64,000 nucleotides of DNA from Siphonodentalium dalli (lineage: Eukaryota; Mollusca; Scaphopoda; Gadilida; Siphonodentaliidae), in contig CP136066.1 in the NCBI GenBank assembly GCA_032622095.1, positions 229,964,961 to 230,028,960 on the forward strand. The letters are read 5' to 3'. Position 1 is the first letter of the stretch. Each line of letters begins with the position of its first letter. Position numbers and translations under genes: made by a program. Shown here in pieces: positions 34,349 to 46,983 of this stretch. Below the pieces are notes generated by a model that worked only from the letters and a program-made list of their open reading frames with translations, was not told where the DNA came from and searched no databases.

Positions 34349-35226
34349 GGCGTGACAACTCGGCGGATTATGGATTCCTTAATCCCCGCCGCCGAGGTGA
34401 TCGATGTTCTTTCGGTACTGTTCGCGGGATCTGCCTTGTGTTGGAGTATCCATTGTCAAGGCACCCGTGTGCAGTATTTTTTGTATTATCGGGTCACACA
34501 TTGTGTCCCGATACCGTCTCAAGCCCATGGGACAACACAGTACAGGGGAACAGCTGCGACCGAAAAGAGGAGGAGAAAGAGCCATTCACACCGTCGCAGG
34601 GACGCGGATAGGAAGTCCCGGTGGAGACAGAGAGACGCACAGATCCACCTCCCCACTCAGCCACTGAACGGGAACACCCTTCATCTGCCGAGTCTGGAGA
34701 CTCCAACATACAGCCGACTGATGTCATCCAGGCAGCTGCAGTGGGGTCTGTGGTGGAAGTGGAATCTTCATTCATAACACAGACGCCGGGATATCATCAC
34801 AGCCCGGTGTCCTCATCCATCACCACATACAATACCACCAACAGCGGCTCCATTTACTCAGCAACAGAGTCCGCAGATACCTTTAGAGGTGCCCAGGAGC
34901 CGATAGCCGAGAACCATGTCTTCGTGGCAGAATTCAAAGAAAAAGAAAGGAAGGAACACGATCTGAACCAATAACAGATTGAAGAACGATCAGCAACCTA
35001 TAGCTCACAGTCAACAGCAACAACTACGGCAAAACCAATAACAACAGGTGAAAGAAAAATCAAGAAACCTAAGAAAAAGAAAAAAAAATTGACAAATTAT
35101 TTTTATTCATGTTTTGTTTATATTTATTTTATTAAACAAAACACTCACGATAGTTTCCAAGTGGGTTGTACGAAAGGGCCTCCGGCCCTTTCAAATCCTC
35201 CCGGGTCAAATCCCAAACCCCAATAA
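34291..35226 (+). pseudogene. long GC-rich reading frame with two in-frame stops, unknown protein
   Basis: One frame is open from 34291 to 35223 except for TAG at 34609-34611 and TAA at 34972-34974. The middle section encodes about 120 residues rich in Ser, Thr, Glu and Pro (T-D-P-P-P-H-S; S-S-I-T-T-Y-N-T-T-N-S-G-S-I). The last 83 codons include a lysine block (K-I-K-K-P-K-K-K-K-K-K-L). Two other frames are also partly open because the region is GC-rich, so coding status is unproven. It could be a decayed gag-like or host gene carried in by an insertion (the whole of 34060-35215 is absent from the paralogous copy at 45.3 kb). A strong hairpin GAAAGGGCC-TCC-GGCCCTTTC follows the lysine block (about 35174-35194). 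I do not recognise a family. Confidence 0.35.
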
Positions 35227-35479
35227 TAAAACAAAAATACTCATTTAAAATGTATGTTGGCCTCGGGCTAAATGGACCTCAATAACTTTATTCGTTGAGG
35301 TCAGCACATAAATCTATTGTCGCCTATTGTTACTATCAATTTAACTACGACCCGATTTATTCATGGGACCACCCGTTCGCATGCCAACTAGAATACATTA
35401 ATTATTTGTTTCCTAATGAATTGCAGACTGTGAACTCGGAGTTAATTTCATTTCCCAATGAATTTGGCCTCACCCAAAC

Positions 35480-37285
35480 CTCAAAAATATAAGTTCGTCC
35501 CTGTTCAAAACTTTTTTCGTATCAAATTGCTAACGATTAACTGCATAGAAGCTCTCAAATCTGGATATCTGTAAATCAACCTGGGACAATATCATATATA
35601 GTCTATTCAGTTAGAATTAGTATAGGTCTATAGACATACGAAATTCCAGTTCCCTATCTCTTGTACTTCCAGAGATAAATGAGTTGAAAATTTGCTAAGA
35701 ATAATAAATAATAATAATAAATAACTAGAGGTCAGATTCCATGGAATCAGATATACTTCCATGGCATCCCATCCCTTGTGAGTGTTATGCGTATATGTGT
35801 GTTCCTCTTCATGCGAATGCATATTGGTGCTTTATGATGCGATGGTGGACTTGCATTGACATTGGTACAACGTTATACGCTACCAGGGTTAAACCGTCCA
35901 CTCTAAATCTTTAAAAAGTCTTCTAATCTTGCGTTTAGATACTACTAATCACATCCACTCGTCGAAAAGTTTTTATCTCAATATCTGATTTTCGGAGTAA
36001 TTTTCCCCATTTGATCTTCGGTGGAATTTGCCAAATCTGAACCCACCCGACACAAACACTCCCTTGAGCAGGTTGTGTGTATAGTAGAGAGGTCAAATTT
36101 TGGAGGCATACCTACAGTATACCGGCTTACGTGCCACCGCATTAAACTCGCACCTTCATTAGCCTATTTAGATTTGGGGCTAAAAATAGGTTAGTGATAG
36201 ACTACTTCAGTATACATATTTATGTTATATAGCGTTGTTACGAGTAAACCGTTGCATCTGAAATTTAGAAAATCGCACTGTAGATGCGCGTGAACACTAC
36301 CCATCAGATGCACTTGTCAAAAAAAAATTATCTCGATGTTTTAATTCCCCCCCCCCTTTGCAATTTCGTGAAATTTTCAAAAAGTCTCAACCCACCCCGA
36401 CTCGCATTCTCCATTGGACAGGCTACTTTTAAAATATAGCGGTCAAACTTTTGGCACGTACATACAGTATGTCAATGTACCTGCTACGACATTATCTTGT
36501 TCTTTAATTACCCGGTTTGGATTTGGCGGGAAAATTAGTGCAATATTTACGTACCTCGTAACGCGGAAAGTCCTGGGGAAAAACATTTTTAAGCGGTATA
36601 TTCGGGTCAGGATCACTCGTCCAATTCGGAATATGCAATAAAAAATTGAGAGCACTGCACTTATAAAACAAAAAACAAACAAACAAACAAACCTCGGTTT
36701 ATTTATCCTGGTGTATAGTGTGTCCCTATTTATGGGCGGTAACTCCTCAGGGAAAGAGCGGACACAAGTTTTGATGCCCGTGGGCAGTAGGGCATATCGA
36801 TGTGTGCATACGGTCCAATTTTCGATGCTCTGCTCCTTATAATTTCCGAGATAATAAAATGAAATGTTTTCAAATAAAGGGAGATAACTCCTCGGGAAAA
36901 ATGCGGACACTATGCTTTAATCGACTTGGGCATAAAACTCTTTGACCCCAACATACGTACCAAGTTTTAGTGTGCTACTCCTTATACTTTTCGGGTAATA
37001 AGGGTTGCAAAAGTGTCAAGTATAATAATAATAATAATGAAAAATAATCGAAAAAGGGCCATAACCCCGTCAAGAAACATTGGACCGACATGCGGATACC
37101 TTTATTTTTAGTAGACCTCAGATGCCTACATATTTGCTACAGGTTTTGTGTTTCTACTGCAATTACTTTCTGAGTATTTCCAAATAAACGGAAAACGGCG
37201 CCAGTACAAAAACAATATACTTCCTTGGTTACACCATGGAAGTATAATAATGAAAACAAAATTAAAAAATTGAATAAAAATATAC
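35480..37285. repeat. clustered copies of dispersed non-coding repeats
   Basis: This contains further units of the 32840 family and of a second family (CGAAATTCCAG(T/C)TCCC, TCTCTTGTACTTCC) also present at 33800. The whole interval is missing from the paralog at 45.6 kb. No gene is recognised; an (AAAC)n run lies near 36675. Confidence 0.65.
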
Positions 37286-38199
37286 TTCCATATTAATTAG
37301 TTAATTTCATTTCCCAATAGCATGGATCATTAACTTTTAATTTGCCATCGGTCGATGCGTGGCGTACCCATTTCCAAATGAGACAATTACTTTCCCATAG
37401 CAGGCAATTATCCAATAACCTAAATTGAGGTCATAGTATGTTGATAATTTGTAATCAATTTCGATTATGTATTAGTTCTTATCTTATCATTTTGTCCATA
37501 AGCTCATTTAGGATATTCTGTGCTGTCAACAGACATGTTAGACATGTCATGTAAGTCTGTTATAACCCGCAGACACTCTATAATACCGTAATAGATTATA
37601 TGGTGCCATCAGTTGTTGTACCTTATATCATGCGATTTCATAATACTTATCACATGCCTGATTTCGAGAAACTAATCATGATGCATACAGATGCACATAC
37701 CATATGACATTTTGTCATGCTGAGTTTATTTCATCAGGATATCATAACTTTCCAAATACGAAATCAGGATTAACCGACTGGTCTAATCTGATAACATTTT
37801 TTTTTATGGAGCCCATATTCAGAATATATTATGGAGCCCATATTCAGAATGAGCAATGGTGATGCCACATTATCAGGGCCCACACACAAGGTACCCTGCT
37901 ATGAATGTGGGCACCATAAAACAATTTATGTTCGTTAGAATCATGAAAACATTAACCCTATAATGGAGAATTTAATAACATCGACTGAGCCATTATAATT
38001 TACCACACAGTTCGCCATTTCAATACTGTTATAGGGTTGTAACATTGAACTCAAAATAGCCACGCATGTAGATATATACATTCAAAACTAAGGAATATTT
38101 GCCTATAAACTTGGACATATATGTACTCACGCAAGTCTTTTCAGTGGGCAGGAAATAACTAAATAAAATATAAAGAAAATAATAATATGTTTTTTTATA

Positions 38200-39480
38200 T
38201 TTGGGACCAACCAACCAAGGAAAGGTTTCGAAGTGTAAGTATAGGACATGTTTTCAAAACAATGCCAGAATGCAACCCATCTTAATGGCCGGGAACCAAT
38301 TGGTGTAATTGGCCCATTGTGGAATTTATTTTCCCCATGATCGATTTATGTAAAGAATTTAAAATAAGGGACTTTCGGCCATTTCACATTTGACCAATAA
38401 AACTCCATGATGGCCGTCGCCCAATGTTTTACGAGTAAGGCCAAATATGGTAAAACAAAGGGTGTTTTAGGGGATTCCTAAGTCGAAGACACTGCAAAGC
38501 CCACCCGATCACCTCAACCCCAATCCAATGATGTCCGGATGTTTCTTTCTGTCTCTGCCCAAGACAAATATGATAAGGTATGGGAACTTCCATGTTTGTC
38601 CTGACCTCACATCGCCACAATTGGCGCATTTGTTGGACTTCCACAATCGTTCGGGACTTTATAATCAAATTCAAATCGACTCAAGGGGGTGGGCAGGAAA
38701 ACACACCATGATACAAGGCCGATTTTTTGGGGGTGGCCTTTTATTTTTGGGACGAACCAACCCGAGAAATTATTCGAAGTGTAAGTATAGGACATGTTTT
38801 CGAAAAAAAATCCAAAATCCGACCTGTTTTAGTGACCGGAAACCAAATGCGGGAAGTGGCCCATCGTGCCACTTATCTGCCCCATGATCTATTTATGTCA
38901 AGATGTTAAAAGAGGGCCATTCGGCCAATTCACATCTGACCAATAAAATATCATGATGACCGTCGCCCACTGTTTTACGAATAAGGTCAAATATTGTCAA
39001 ACAAATGTTTTGTTATGTTGCCACTACGCCGAAGAAACGTCAAAACCTATTCGATCATCTCAAACCCAATAAAATGAAATCCACAACTGTTTCTTCCTGT
39101 ATCTCTCCAAGACAAATATTATAGGTTTAGGGGCTTCCACGTTCGTTCTGTCGTCACATCGCCATAATTGCCTCATTTGATGAGCTTCCATAGTCGTTTC
39201 GGGACTGTATTATCACATTCTAATCGAATAATAATCTACGAATAAGGCCAAATATGGTTTTTAAAATGATGTTTTGTGGTGCCCCTAAGCGGAGGACACT
39301 TCAAATCCCACCGATCACCTCAACCCCAATACAATCAAGTCCAGATGTTTCTTTATTCTCTCCCCAAGACAAATGTGATCAGGTATAGGGGCTCCCGTGT
39401 TCGTTCTGACTTCACATCGCCATACTTGGCGAATTTGTTGGACTTCCATAGCCATTCCAGGACTGTGTAATCAATCGACA
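38200..39480. repeat. tandem 546-bp repeat, two and a half copies
   Basis: CGAAGTGTAAGTATAGGACA, GACCAATAAAA and CCGTCGCCCA(A/C)TGTTTTACGA recur about 546 bp apart; a third, truncated unit starts near 39236. Predicted frames are not conserved between the copies, so it is non-coding. Confidence 0.9.
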
Positions 39481-42090
39481 AAGTGCGGTGGGGCAGAAAC
39501 AAACTGTATAATCAATTTCTAATCGACTCACGGGAAAGGCAGGAAAAAGTTACCTCCAATACGCCCATTAACCGATAAAAAGTAATTGAAGAACAAACGG
39601 CCCTACGCCTTTTAAAACTGATATTTATCTTCCGGGTGACCTCTAGATGGGAGACGATATTTTTCGAATTTCGGGTCGCCAGCGGCCATCTTGTATTTTA
39701 CTCTTTGTATGAATAAATTCCTTTGGTACACCCTACATGCCACATCCCTCATCCAAACTTCATGATTATTTTGGGGTGACCTTTAGACGGAATTATGTCC
39801 AATTCTTCCGAAATTGTTTAAAACCATGGGGGCCTGGAGCCATCTTGGATTTCAAATATGAATCCATCGGCACACCCTTGACACCCTTCACACCCTTCAG
39901 GCCACATTTAGTGGAGATTTTATTTGAGATGAAATTAATCAGAATTACTGTAATTATACTATTATTTAAACAAATAAACTATTTATCTTTACCTGTTGTT
40001 TGACTACTATATCACCTTAACTCTTTAGTTCCCACACTAGCTGTATAAGCCACCCCGTCATCTCCCTGCAGCTATAACATGATACCGACGGTGTGTTCCC
40101 GGGTATATATCAAGTACCAGACGCTATTTCCCCATAAGTATTTGGCTTGTCGGAAAGTATCCCGTTGCTCCATAAATGGTGGTAAACCTGTTACGGTGTT
40201 GACGCAGTGAGGGTAATCTATTGGAGTGACAGCTCCAACTGGGGATAATGAGCGTAAGCCGGGACGTGTGTCGTAATATGAGAAAAATCGACACCTGAGT
40301 ATAAGAGCCCTGGGCAAGCTAGTATCTTTGACTTTTTCATTGGGATTAGTTCAATATCAGTATATTAAACTATATGTATTGTGCGTTTCGTCAGCTCTAA
40401 AATGTTGCTTTTAATATTCCATACAAAATGTGATTATTTACTCAGATTACATGAGGTGAAGTGACCACGACGTGTATGCACACGAATGTCACATTGTGAC
40501 AATAAAATATGTCTTATACAAATGATCCTTGCTCAGGATTTAGACCCGTCTTATTTGGAAAAAGTCACCAACTCCCAAAAGTATTTTGTAAACAATTCGA
40601 AGCAAATGTGTTCTGTTTTCTTCTTATCTAGAAGACAATTAAAGAGAGGATATCTATAATATTTTAAGTAGATACCAGAAAAATCTCATGATATGGCCCA
40701 AGGACTAAATTTTGCGACCAACTTGTCGTGACCGAAAGTACATTGTTTCTGGGGATAATGAGTTTCTGTTGCTACTGCCAGAAATAATGTATTTCCGCTG
40801 GCGAAAAGTGCAGCTAGTCGCTCGCAAAAATAAATAAATATATTTGTCCAGTATCAATTCAGAACGCTATATATTCTCTATTTCGTTCAGCCAAAATAAT
40901 GCGATGTCGCACTACGAAATTCAAGCAAGGTTTTAAAATATATTTTCAGAACGGTGATGTTTGCGATTGTTTATTACTATAAACTAACATGCAAATGTAA
41001 CATTTATCAGCATTTTCGACTTCAAAAACACCTATTATATAACACGTCGTGCTAAGTGTGGAAGTTTATCTTCGTGCAAACACTGTATGGCATCACCATT
41101 TAAAATTTAGCATTATAGAATATAAGAGAAATTTGTCCATATAACGGTATATTGGTGTGCGAATACACACTATTTTATCACATACGTCAGAAACACCAGA
41201 AACATATAACATTATCAGAAAAAGGTCCGCACAATGTACAAATTGTGTTGATATAGAAAATAGTTTGTGAAATCTTCGATCAAGCAATTTGTAACATAAA
41301 GTCACGGGCGGCATTTGTTGCAGAAATATTTATATTTGTTAAAATCGCCATCAACAGAATGAACGCCAACATATATACAGTTCCACTCATATGCCAAACA
41401 TAATCAACGCGTAAATAGTATATTGTCGTCAAGACGTACAATGGTGTACGTAAACAAGAGACTGCTCGTGTTACAGAAGTTGTATGAGTCTGTTTACATA
41501 ACAGACCGAAATTATATTGGTTATTCATACAAAAATGATATAAACGCTCTTTATTATTCCATATTAGGAAAACAGTAACAAATAACGCTCTTTATGTTTA
41601 CCATATCCGGATCTAAACAAAAGCCAGGAAACGTAACGTTTTTTGATGTTGTTTACATAACAAAGGGGGACAATTTGACAATAACACTGTTTATGCCATA
41701 TTTCCGATTGGCATAAGAACAAAGTCTGTCTATATCTTACTATTCCTTCTGTTTATGGTGTTTTTTGACATAGATGAATATTTTAACACCATTGATTGAT
41801 ACAAATTAAAAATAAAATAACGGTAATTTTTTTTAACAGCAACAGTTTGCCCTAACAGCAACATATCAATTCAGCAGGAACCAACCGTATTAGCATGACC
41901 ATTTGACCAGGTGTTGTCGACAATTCTTTGGTTTGAAATTGTAAATGAGTCAAATCGTGCAATTCATCAAATTTGAAATATATCATGAAATGTGTTGCGT
42001 GAACAATTTAATATAGTTGGATAGTTTGAATGTTAACTGAGTATATCAATATACAGTCGATACACATTGGGTTCTCTATGATGTCCATGC
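39481..42090. other. unassigned sequence
   Basis: I recognise no gene. About 39877-39935 (ACCCTTCAGGCCACATTTAG) is repeated at 43373-43430. A minus-strand frame at 41280-41528 ends in a hydrophobic, signal-peptide-like stretch but has no recognisable mature protein. Confidence 0.4.
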
Positions 42091-42091
42091 A

Positions 42092-42465
42092 CTATATATA
42101 TTCTTCCATTTTCCACTTGGCATAGTTGTTAGTATGCCTGGCTATTTCGGCATACTTCGATGGCGAGAACATCAAATTTAAATAGTCTAAAGCTGTTGCT
42201 GTATCAGTATCGAATTCATCTGGTATAACCGGCCTGTACTTTGGGTAAATGGCGGAAGTGACACCTTTCGAAGTTTATTTGACCAGCCAATCGGGTTAGT
42301 ATTCAAGCTGCTATCGGCGATGGATGTCACATTGTCGCTGGTACCAGGGGGAGATTAATCGTCGTCTGAATCTTCTGATGACGAGAAACCGCAATATCCG
42401 CTAAAATCGCTATCATCTCCCATTAAAATGTCGATCACTTTCTGTTTCGAAAATTTTGCAGCCAT
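42092..42465 (-). pseudogene. piggyBac-type transposase, N-terminal fragment
   Basis: ATG at 42465 (minus strand) begins M-A-A-K-F-S-K-Q-K-V-I-D-I-L, followed by an acidic region D-D-S-D-F and S-S-S-E-D-S-D-D-D, then a stop at 42357-42355. The frame then continues with a conserved W-S and, after a frameshift, A-L-D-Y-L-N-L-M-F-S-P, E-I-A-R-H-T-N-N-Y-A-K and a stop at 42092. An acidic N-terminus followed by a 'yF..lf.....i...TN.YA' block is characteristic of piggyBac (DDE_Tnp_1_7) transposases. The catalytic DDD domain is missing, so this is a dead fragment of about 110 codons. Confidence 0.75.
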
Positions 42466-42815
42466 GTTGTTCGTAAATATTTAGAATGGTACCACTGATG
42501 TTGTCTGTCCCAATATAAACCCCAAGTAACACAGCATGTGTCGCGCGCGATGCCCACGGTGCCACGTTTATTGTTATTAGATAGGCAAATAACGAGCTGA
42601 CATAACCGGGCGGTCTCTATTAGAAACTAGCGGGGAGCATATGGGCGAACTCATTAGTACAGTCTGGGCCTAGTGTGGCGCTCTAACGCGCTCGTGGGGA
42701 AGTCTGGTAACGCGCTCTTATGCGCTTCTAGGGATATGCTGTGAGGCGTCCACAGGCGCTTATGGGGAAAATAGTGCAAAGCGTCCAGGGACGCTTATGG
42801 GAAGTAAATAGTTAA
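42466..42815 (-). repeat. probable piggyBac 5' end with subterminal repeats
   Basis: Upstream of the transposase start are four imperfect copies of GCGCTTATGGGGAA (about 42696, 42720, 42755 and 42785) in a GC-rich stretch, ending at GGGAAGTAAATAG next to TTAA (42812-42815). TTAA is the piggyBac target site. The end assignment is inference because the other end of the element is missing. Confidence 0.45.
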
Positions 42816-44264
42816 CTGTTAGCACCTTATGTTAGTGGCATTATCCCCTATGCTTTCATTTACGGGAATTCTTATGTACAATATAAATTGATATATTTTA
42901 AAGGATCACATAAGAAATTATAATTTATAATCTGCACAGCTACACACAATATCATTGGCTGATGCTAAATGAAGAGCGTTGCTAAATCATTTCCTGTATC
43001 ATGCCTCACAAATCTCGTATCATGATGGACGGGGAAACATGTACCTGTACACATTCGGCAACAGAACCATAAAATATCCCCATATATTTAATATATCTTA
43101 CAGCTACGTTCCTTTTCCGTCATGATATGCATACACCTATTTTATACACTTACCACGTGAAAAATTTTCATGTATGGCGGCAGAATGATTTTTACTATCC
43201 TGTATCCTTTGTTGACTTGTAGATAGCCGAGGGGTCACTATCGGTTACCAGTCGATCCTTCATACTAGTATTTTCCTGCTAGTCCGGGGGGTCGGTGTGT
43301 TGATATCCACCCAGTGTGAAGTTAATAGGTATTGGCATCCCCTTTGCCATGCTGGCATAAACCATAAAACAGACCCTTCACACCCTTCACATCATTCAGG
43401 CCACATTTATTGGAGATTTTGTTTGAGATGAAATTATTTACAGAATACAATCCGTTTACTGAAACATTTTGACTTTCCTACTTATCATTCTATTGACTGC
43501 TCAGCATAAAATTATTAACTCCTCCCAAGTTGAGCTTCAGTGTCACTGACACTTTCATTTTCAGGCAAATGCAATTTTTGCTTTCCAGAATACAGCCATT
43601 ATGCAAATGGATGGATGTGGTTCACTCGATTTTCAAAGCTTTATGGATACCCAATTAGATAGTGAGGAAAATATACTTATGCCGATAAGTACAAGAAATA
43701 CCGTATAAAATCATGTACATGTATACTCTACGAAAGCTAACCAAAGTCAGCAATTATTCAACTGATTTCAAAAATTTGCACCGAAGTGAGACAAATGAAC
43801 GGTTTCAATACAATGGGATTAGAGGTACTCAATCCGATTAGACGGTCCCCATATCATCATGTTACTACAACAACAACATTTCTTCAAATTACGCTTTCGT
43901 TATCAGAATCGATTAATGGCAACAAAATAATGCTAACCACTTTCAAATATGGTAAAATTTTTCCCAAAACGTGTTATTTATCAACATGTTGTTCAACGTA
44001 ATGTGGCCGTATTATCACTTGATTATCAAAAAATTTAGCCGTTCTACCACTTGATTTTAGAGTTATCCATCTTGATCCGCAATTTGGTCCGTTTGACGAA
44101 TATTTGCTGAGCGGAAAAAAATAACTTTCAAGAGTGGGTTCTTCGACTCGAATCATATATTTGTTATCCCAGAAGCCAATGGAATATAGTAATTGAGGAA
44201 TGTTTAATCGGATAATGCATATTTAAGAGACTAACAGTGAATGCTCTTAATTGTTCTTTCGATT
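42816..44264. other. unassigned sequence
   Basis: No gene is recognised. A short repeat shared with 39877-39935 lies at 43373-43430. Confidence 0.4.
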
Positions 44265-44272
44265 TCTTTCAG

Positions 44273-44720
44273 GTCTATAATTTGAAAGTAGCGAGTTTAC
44301 GCTCGTGACGTCATTATTCTATATAGGTCGCGGATCATAGAAAAATCCGCATCCCAGTCAGAGAAGAACCTACCTGGACTACCTGCGGCACCTTTCGTTC
44401 ATTTTACAGTACGATGTCAACATGGTCATTTTCATTGAACAAAGGGTGTCGATTTCATATTGAAGTACCGCAGCAAATGTATGGATAGAACAAAAACAAT
44501 ACTGACCAGGTAGGTTGACCAAGAACTGGCGGTATACGAGGATAGGCTAAATAAGATAATCGAATCTAAAAGCTGGCGAAATGGTAGCCAACTACTTAAT
44601 AATGCTGAGCAATATGCGAACTACATAGTGACTACGAACAGTAAGCCCGGATTGTCGAAATTGGTTCGGATTTGAATCCTTTCAAGTCAATTAAGTCATT
44701 TTGTTTTCATCGACCCTGTC
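44273..44720 (+). pseudogene. decayed HtrL/YibB-like catalytic exon
   Basis: Translation in pieces matches the exon at 2285-3084: F-T-L-V-T-S-L-F-Y-I-G-R-G, then Y-L-D-Y-L-R-H-L-S-F-I-L-Q-Y-D-V-N-M-V-I-F-I-E, then V-Y-E-D-R-L-N-K-I and Y-I-V-T-T-N-S-K-P-G-L. It has several stops and at least three frameshifts, and similarity ends near 44720, before the W-V-D-A-G motif. The splice acceptor TTTCTTTCAG|GT is kept at the homologous position (44263-44272), so the copy came from genomic DNA with intron sequence and not from a spliced message. No anchor exon is visible upstream. Confidence 0.88.
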
Positions 44721-45159
44721 CAAAATATTTTTGTGTAGTATATTCGCAACGGCCAGCACCACCATAGAAACTATATCCAGCTATCTTTCTTGCTATGTGA
44801 GGACATGCGATCAGAAGACATTTGAGTATGACCTATATATGTGAGATAACTCTGGAGAGGAAAGTTTTTGATGTGCTCATGCTTCAGTTGGTATCAAGAT
44901 GTATCTAGCGACCAAATTTCAGTGCTGTACTCCTTATATGTTCGGAGATATGACAACACCCATGTTTTCACATAAATGGATATAACTCTGCAATACAAGT
45001 AAGGACAGTAACCTCAATAGGTCTAAGCACTAGATTATGTATACCCCTATTTCAATACAAACTTCCAGCTATTTCTAGCTACTGAGATTTGCTTGTTATA
45101 AATTTATAAGAAGGAAAATAATAATAATAGAGAAAAAGGAAAATCGGAAAAAACAATAT

Positions 45160-46256
45160 ACTTCCATACTAAGCCATGGAAGTATAATTATTCCACATGG
45201 GGTTTAACTTGGGCAAAATAAATCTATGTAGTAAGAAATACATTCCTTTAATAACGAGCTTTCTCAAAACATTGAATTGATGACAGAATCAAACAATTCA
45301 TTCAAATCAATTTCTACCCTGGCTCGTTTGATACAAGATTAACGGGACATCATAATACTCATTTACAATGTATGTTCCACTCGGGCTAAATGGACCTCAA
45401 TAACTTTTATTCATTGAGGTCAGCACAGAAATTTAGTGTCGCCTATTGTTACTATCAATTTAACTGCGACCCGATTTATTCATGGGACAATCCGTTCGCA
45501 TGCCAACTAGAATATGGCATTATTGCCGACATTCATTATTTTTTTCCTAACGAATTGCAAACAGTAACTTGGAGTTAATTTCATTTCCCTATAGCATGGA
45601 TCATTAACTTTTAAATTTGCCATCGGTCGATGCGTGGCGTATCCATTTCCAAATGAGACAATTACTTTCCCATAGCAGGCATGCCATTTTCCAATAACCT
45701 GATTTTGAGGTCATAGTATGTCGATAATTTGTAATCAAATTGGATTATGTATTAGTTCTTATCTTATCATTTTGTCCATAAGCTCATTTCGGATATTACT
45801 ATGCCGTCAACAGACTGTTAGACATAACGTTTCGTGTCAGTCTGGTATAACTCACAGACACTCGTAATAAATTATATAGTGCCAGCATTTGTTGTACCTT
45901 ATATCATACGATTTCATAATACTTAGTACATGCCTGATTTAGAGAAACTAATCATGATGCTTAGAGGTGCACACACCATATTACATATTGCCATGCTGAG
46001 TTTATTTCATCAGGATATCATAACTTTCCAAATACAAAATCAGGATTAACAGACTGGTCTAATCTGATAACATTTATGTTCGTTAGAATCATGAAAACAT
46101 TAACCCTATATGGAGAATTTAATAACATCGTCTGAGCTATTATAATTTACCACATAGTTCGCCATTCCAATTGTATTTTAGTGTTGTAACATTGAAAACA
46201 CAATAACCACGCATGTAGATATATGCATGCAAAACCAATGAACTATTTGCCTATAA
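45160..46256. repeat. segmental duplication, locus 2 (uninterrupted)
   Basis: This is a collinear copy of the three blocks of locus 1 (33890-38108). It lacks the 1.16-kb and 1.8-kb interruptions present there and has only about 55 bp (45300-45355) in place of the first. It is non-coding. Confidence 0.85.
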
Positions 46257-46983
46257 ACAGGTCAGGCACATCCTGAATTCCACTATTATAGCGATTTGCC
46301 ACTATTGTAGTGATATTTGAATATAACATATTCCTGTTTCCTTTATTTGCGTCGGGAATAGAAGACGGCGCATACCAGTGCACAGCCAAATGTCACTCAT
46401 AACAATATCCAGGCAATACGCACACGCTTGACTACCAAAAGATAACATATCGGGGTTCACGATATGATGGCTATTGGCATACAATCGCGACCAAGGGAGG
46501 CACGTGATGTTCGATTGAATATCAGAAAGTAGGGTATCATATAATACCATATCCCACAATATGTCAAATATAGCGAATTATCGAAATATAAAATAAAACG
46601 AAAAAGCGAAATAGGAAAATTCATCGAAAATTGAAATAGGAAAATACAGCGAAATAGCGAAATAGGGAGAAATATAGAACGAAATATAGAAATATGAAAT
46701 TATTTTTATAAACGAAATAACGGAGATATTTGAAAAAGTGTCTTTGCCGAAATAACGGACATATTTGGAGAAGTGTTTTAAAGAGCGTAATTATTGTCAA
46801 ATATACCACTTAAACTTATTTTAATCAGATTATAAACTTCGAAATGTTAGCAATGATGCATCCAAAAGCCACGGAATGCGAATGACCACACCTGTTATAT
46901 GTTATTCGAAAGTTCTCAATTAGAAGAAATTCATGCAGAAACCAGTTTCAAAAAGCACAATAGACTGGTGGATAGTGTTCGAC
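46257..46983. other. unassigned, including an A-rich tract
   Basis: 46565-46720 is a simple A-rich sequence built of GAAATA/GCGAAATA words. No gene is recognised. Confidence 0.5.

Larger units (their letters stand above)
33880..38110. repeat. segmental duplication, locus 1 (interrupted)
   Basis: Three blocks (33890-34055, 35235-35475, 37290-38108) match 45160-45300, 45355-45590 and 45580-46256 in order and orientation. Shared landmarks are GCCATGGAAGTATAATTATT, TGGACCTCAATAACTTT, CGACCCGATTTATTCATGGG and CGATGCGTGGCGTA. Locus 1 contains two extra segments absent from locus 2: 34060-35215 and about 35480-37285. Confidence 0.85.

Noticed and set aside
34343-34777. 144-residue Arg-rich ORF in another frame of the GC-rich insert
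   Set aside because: It overlaps the longer frame at 34291-35226 and its composition follows GC content; it has no motif of its own, though I cannot exclude it.
38528-39470. ORFs of 60-119 residues across the 546-bp tandem repeat
   Set aside because: The frames are not preserved between repeat units.
41093-41528. Small secreted cysteine-bearing protein
   Set aside because: A signal-like hydrophobic stretch ends almost at the stop codon, and the cysteines lie in a different, overlapping frame; no splice sites join them.
42355-42400. Hammerhead-ribozyme-like CTGATGACGAGAAAC
   Set aside because: It lies in the acidic coding region of the piggyBac fragment, and I cannot find the flanking helices or cleavage site.
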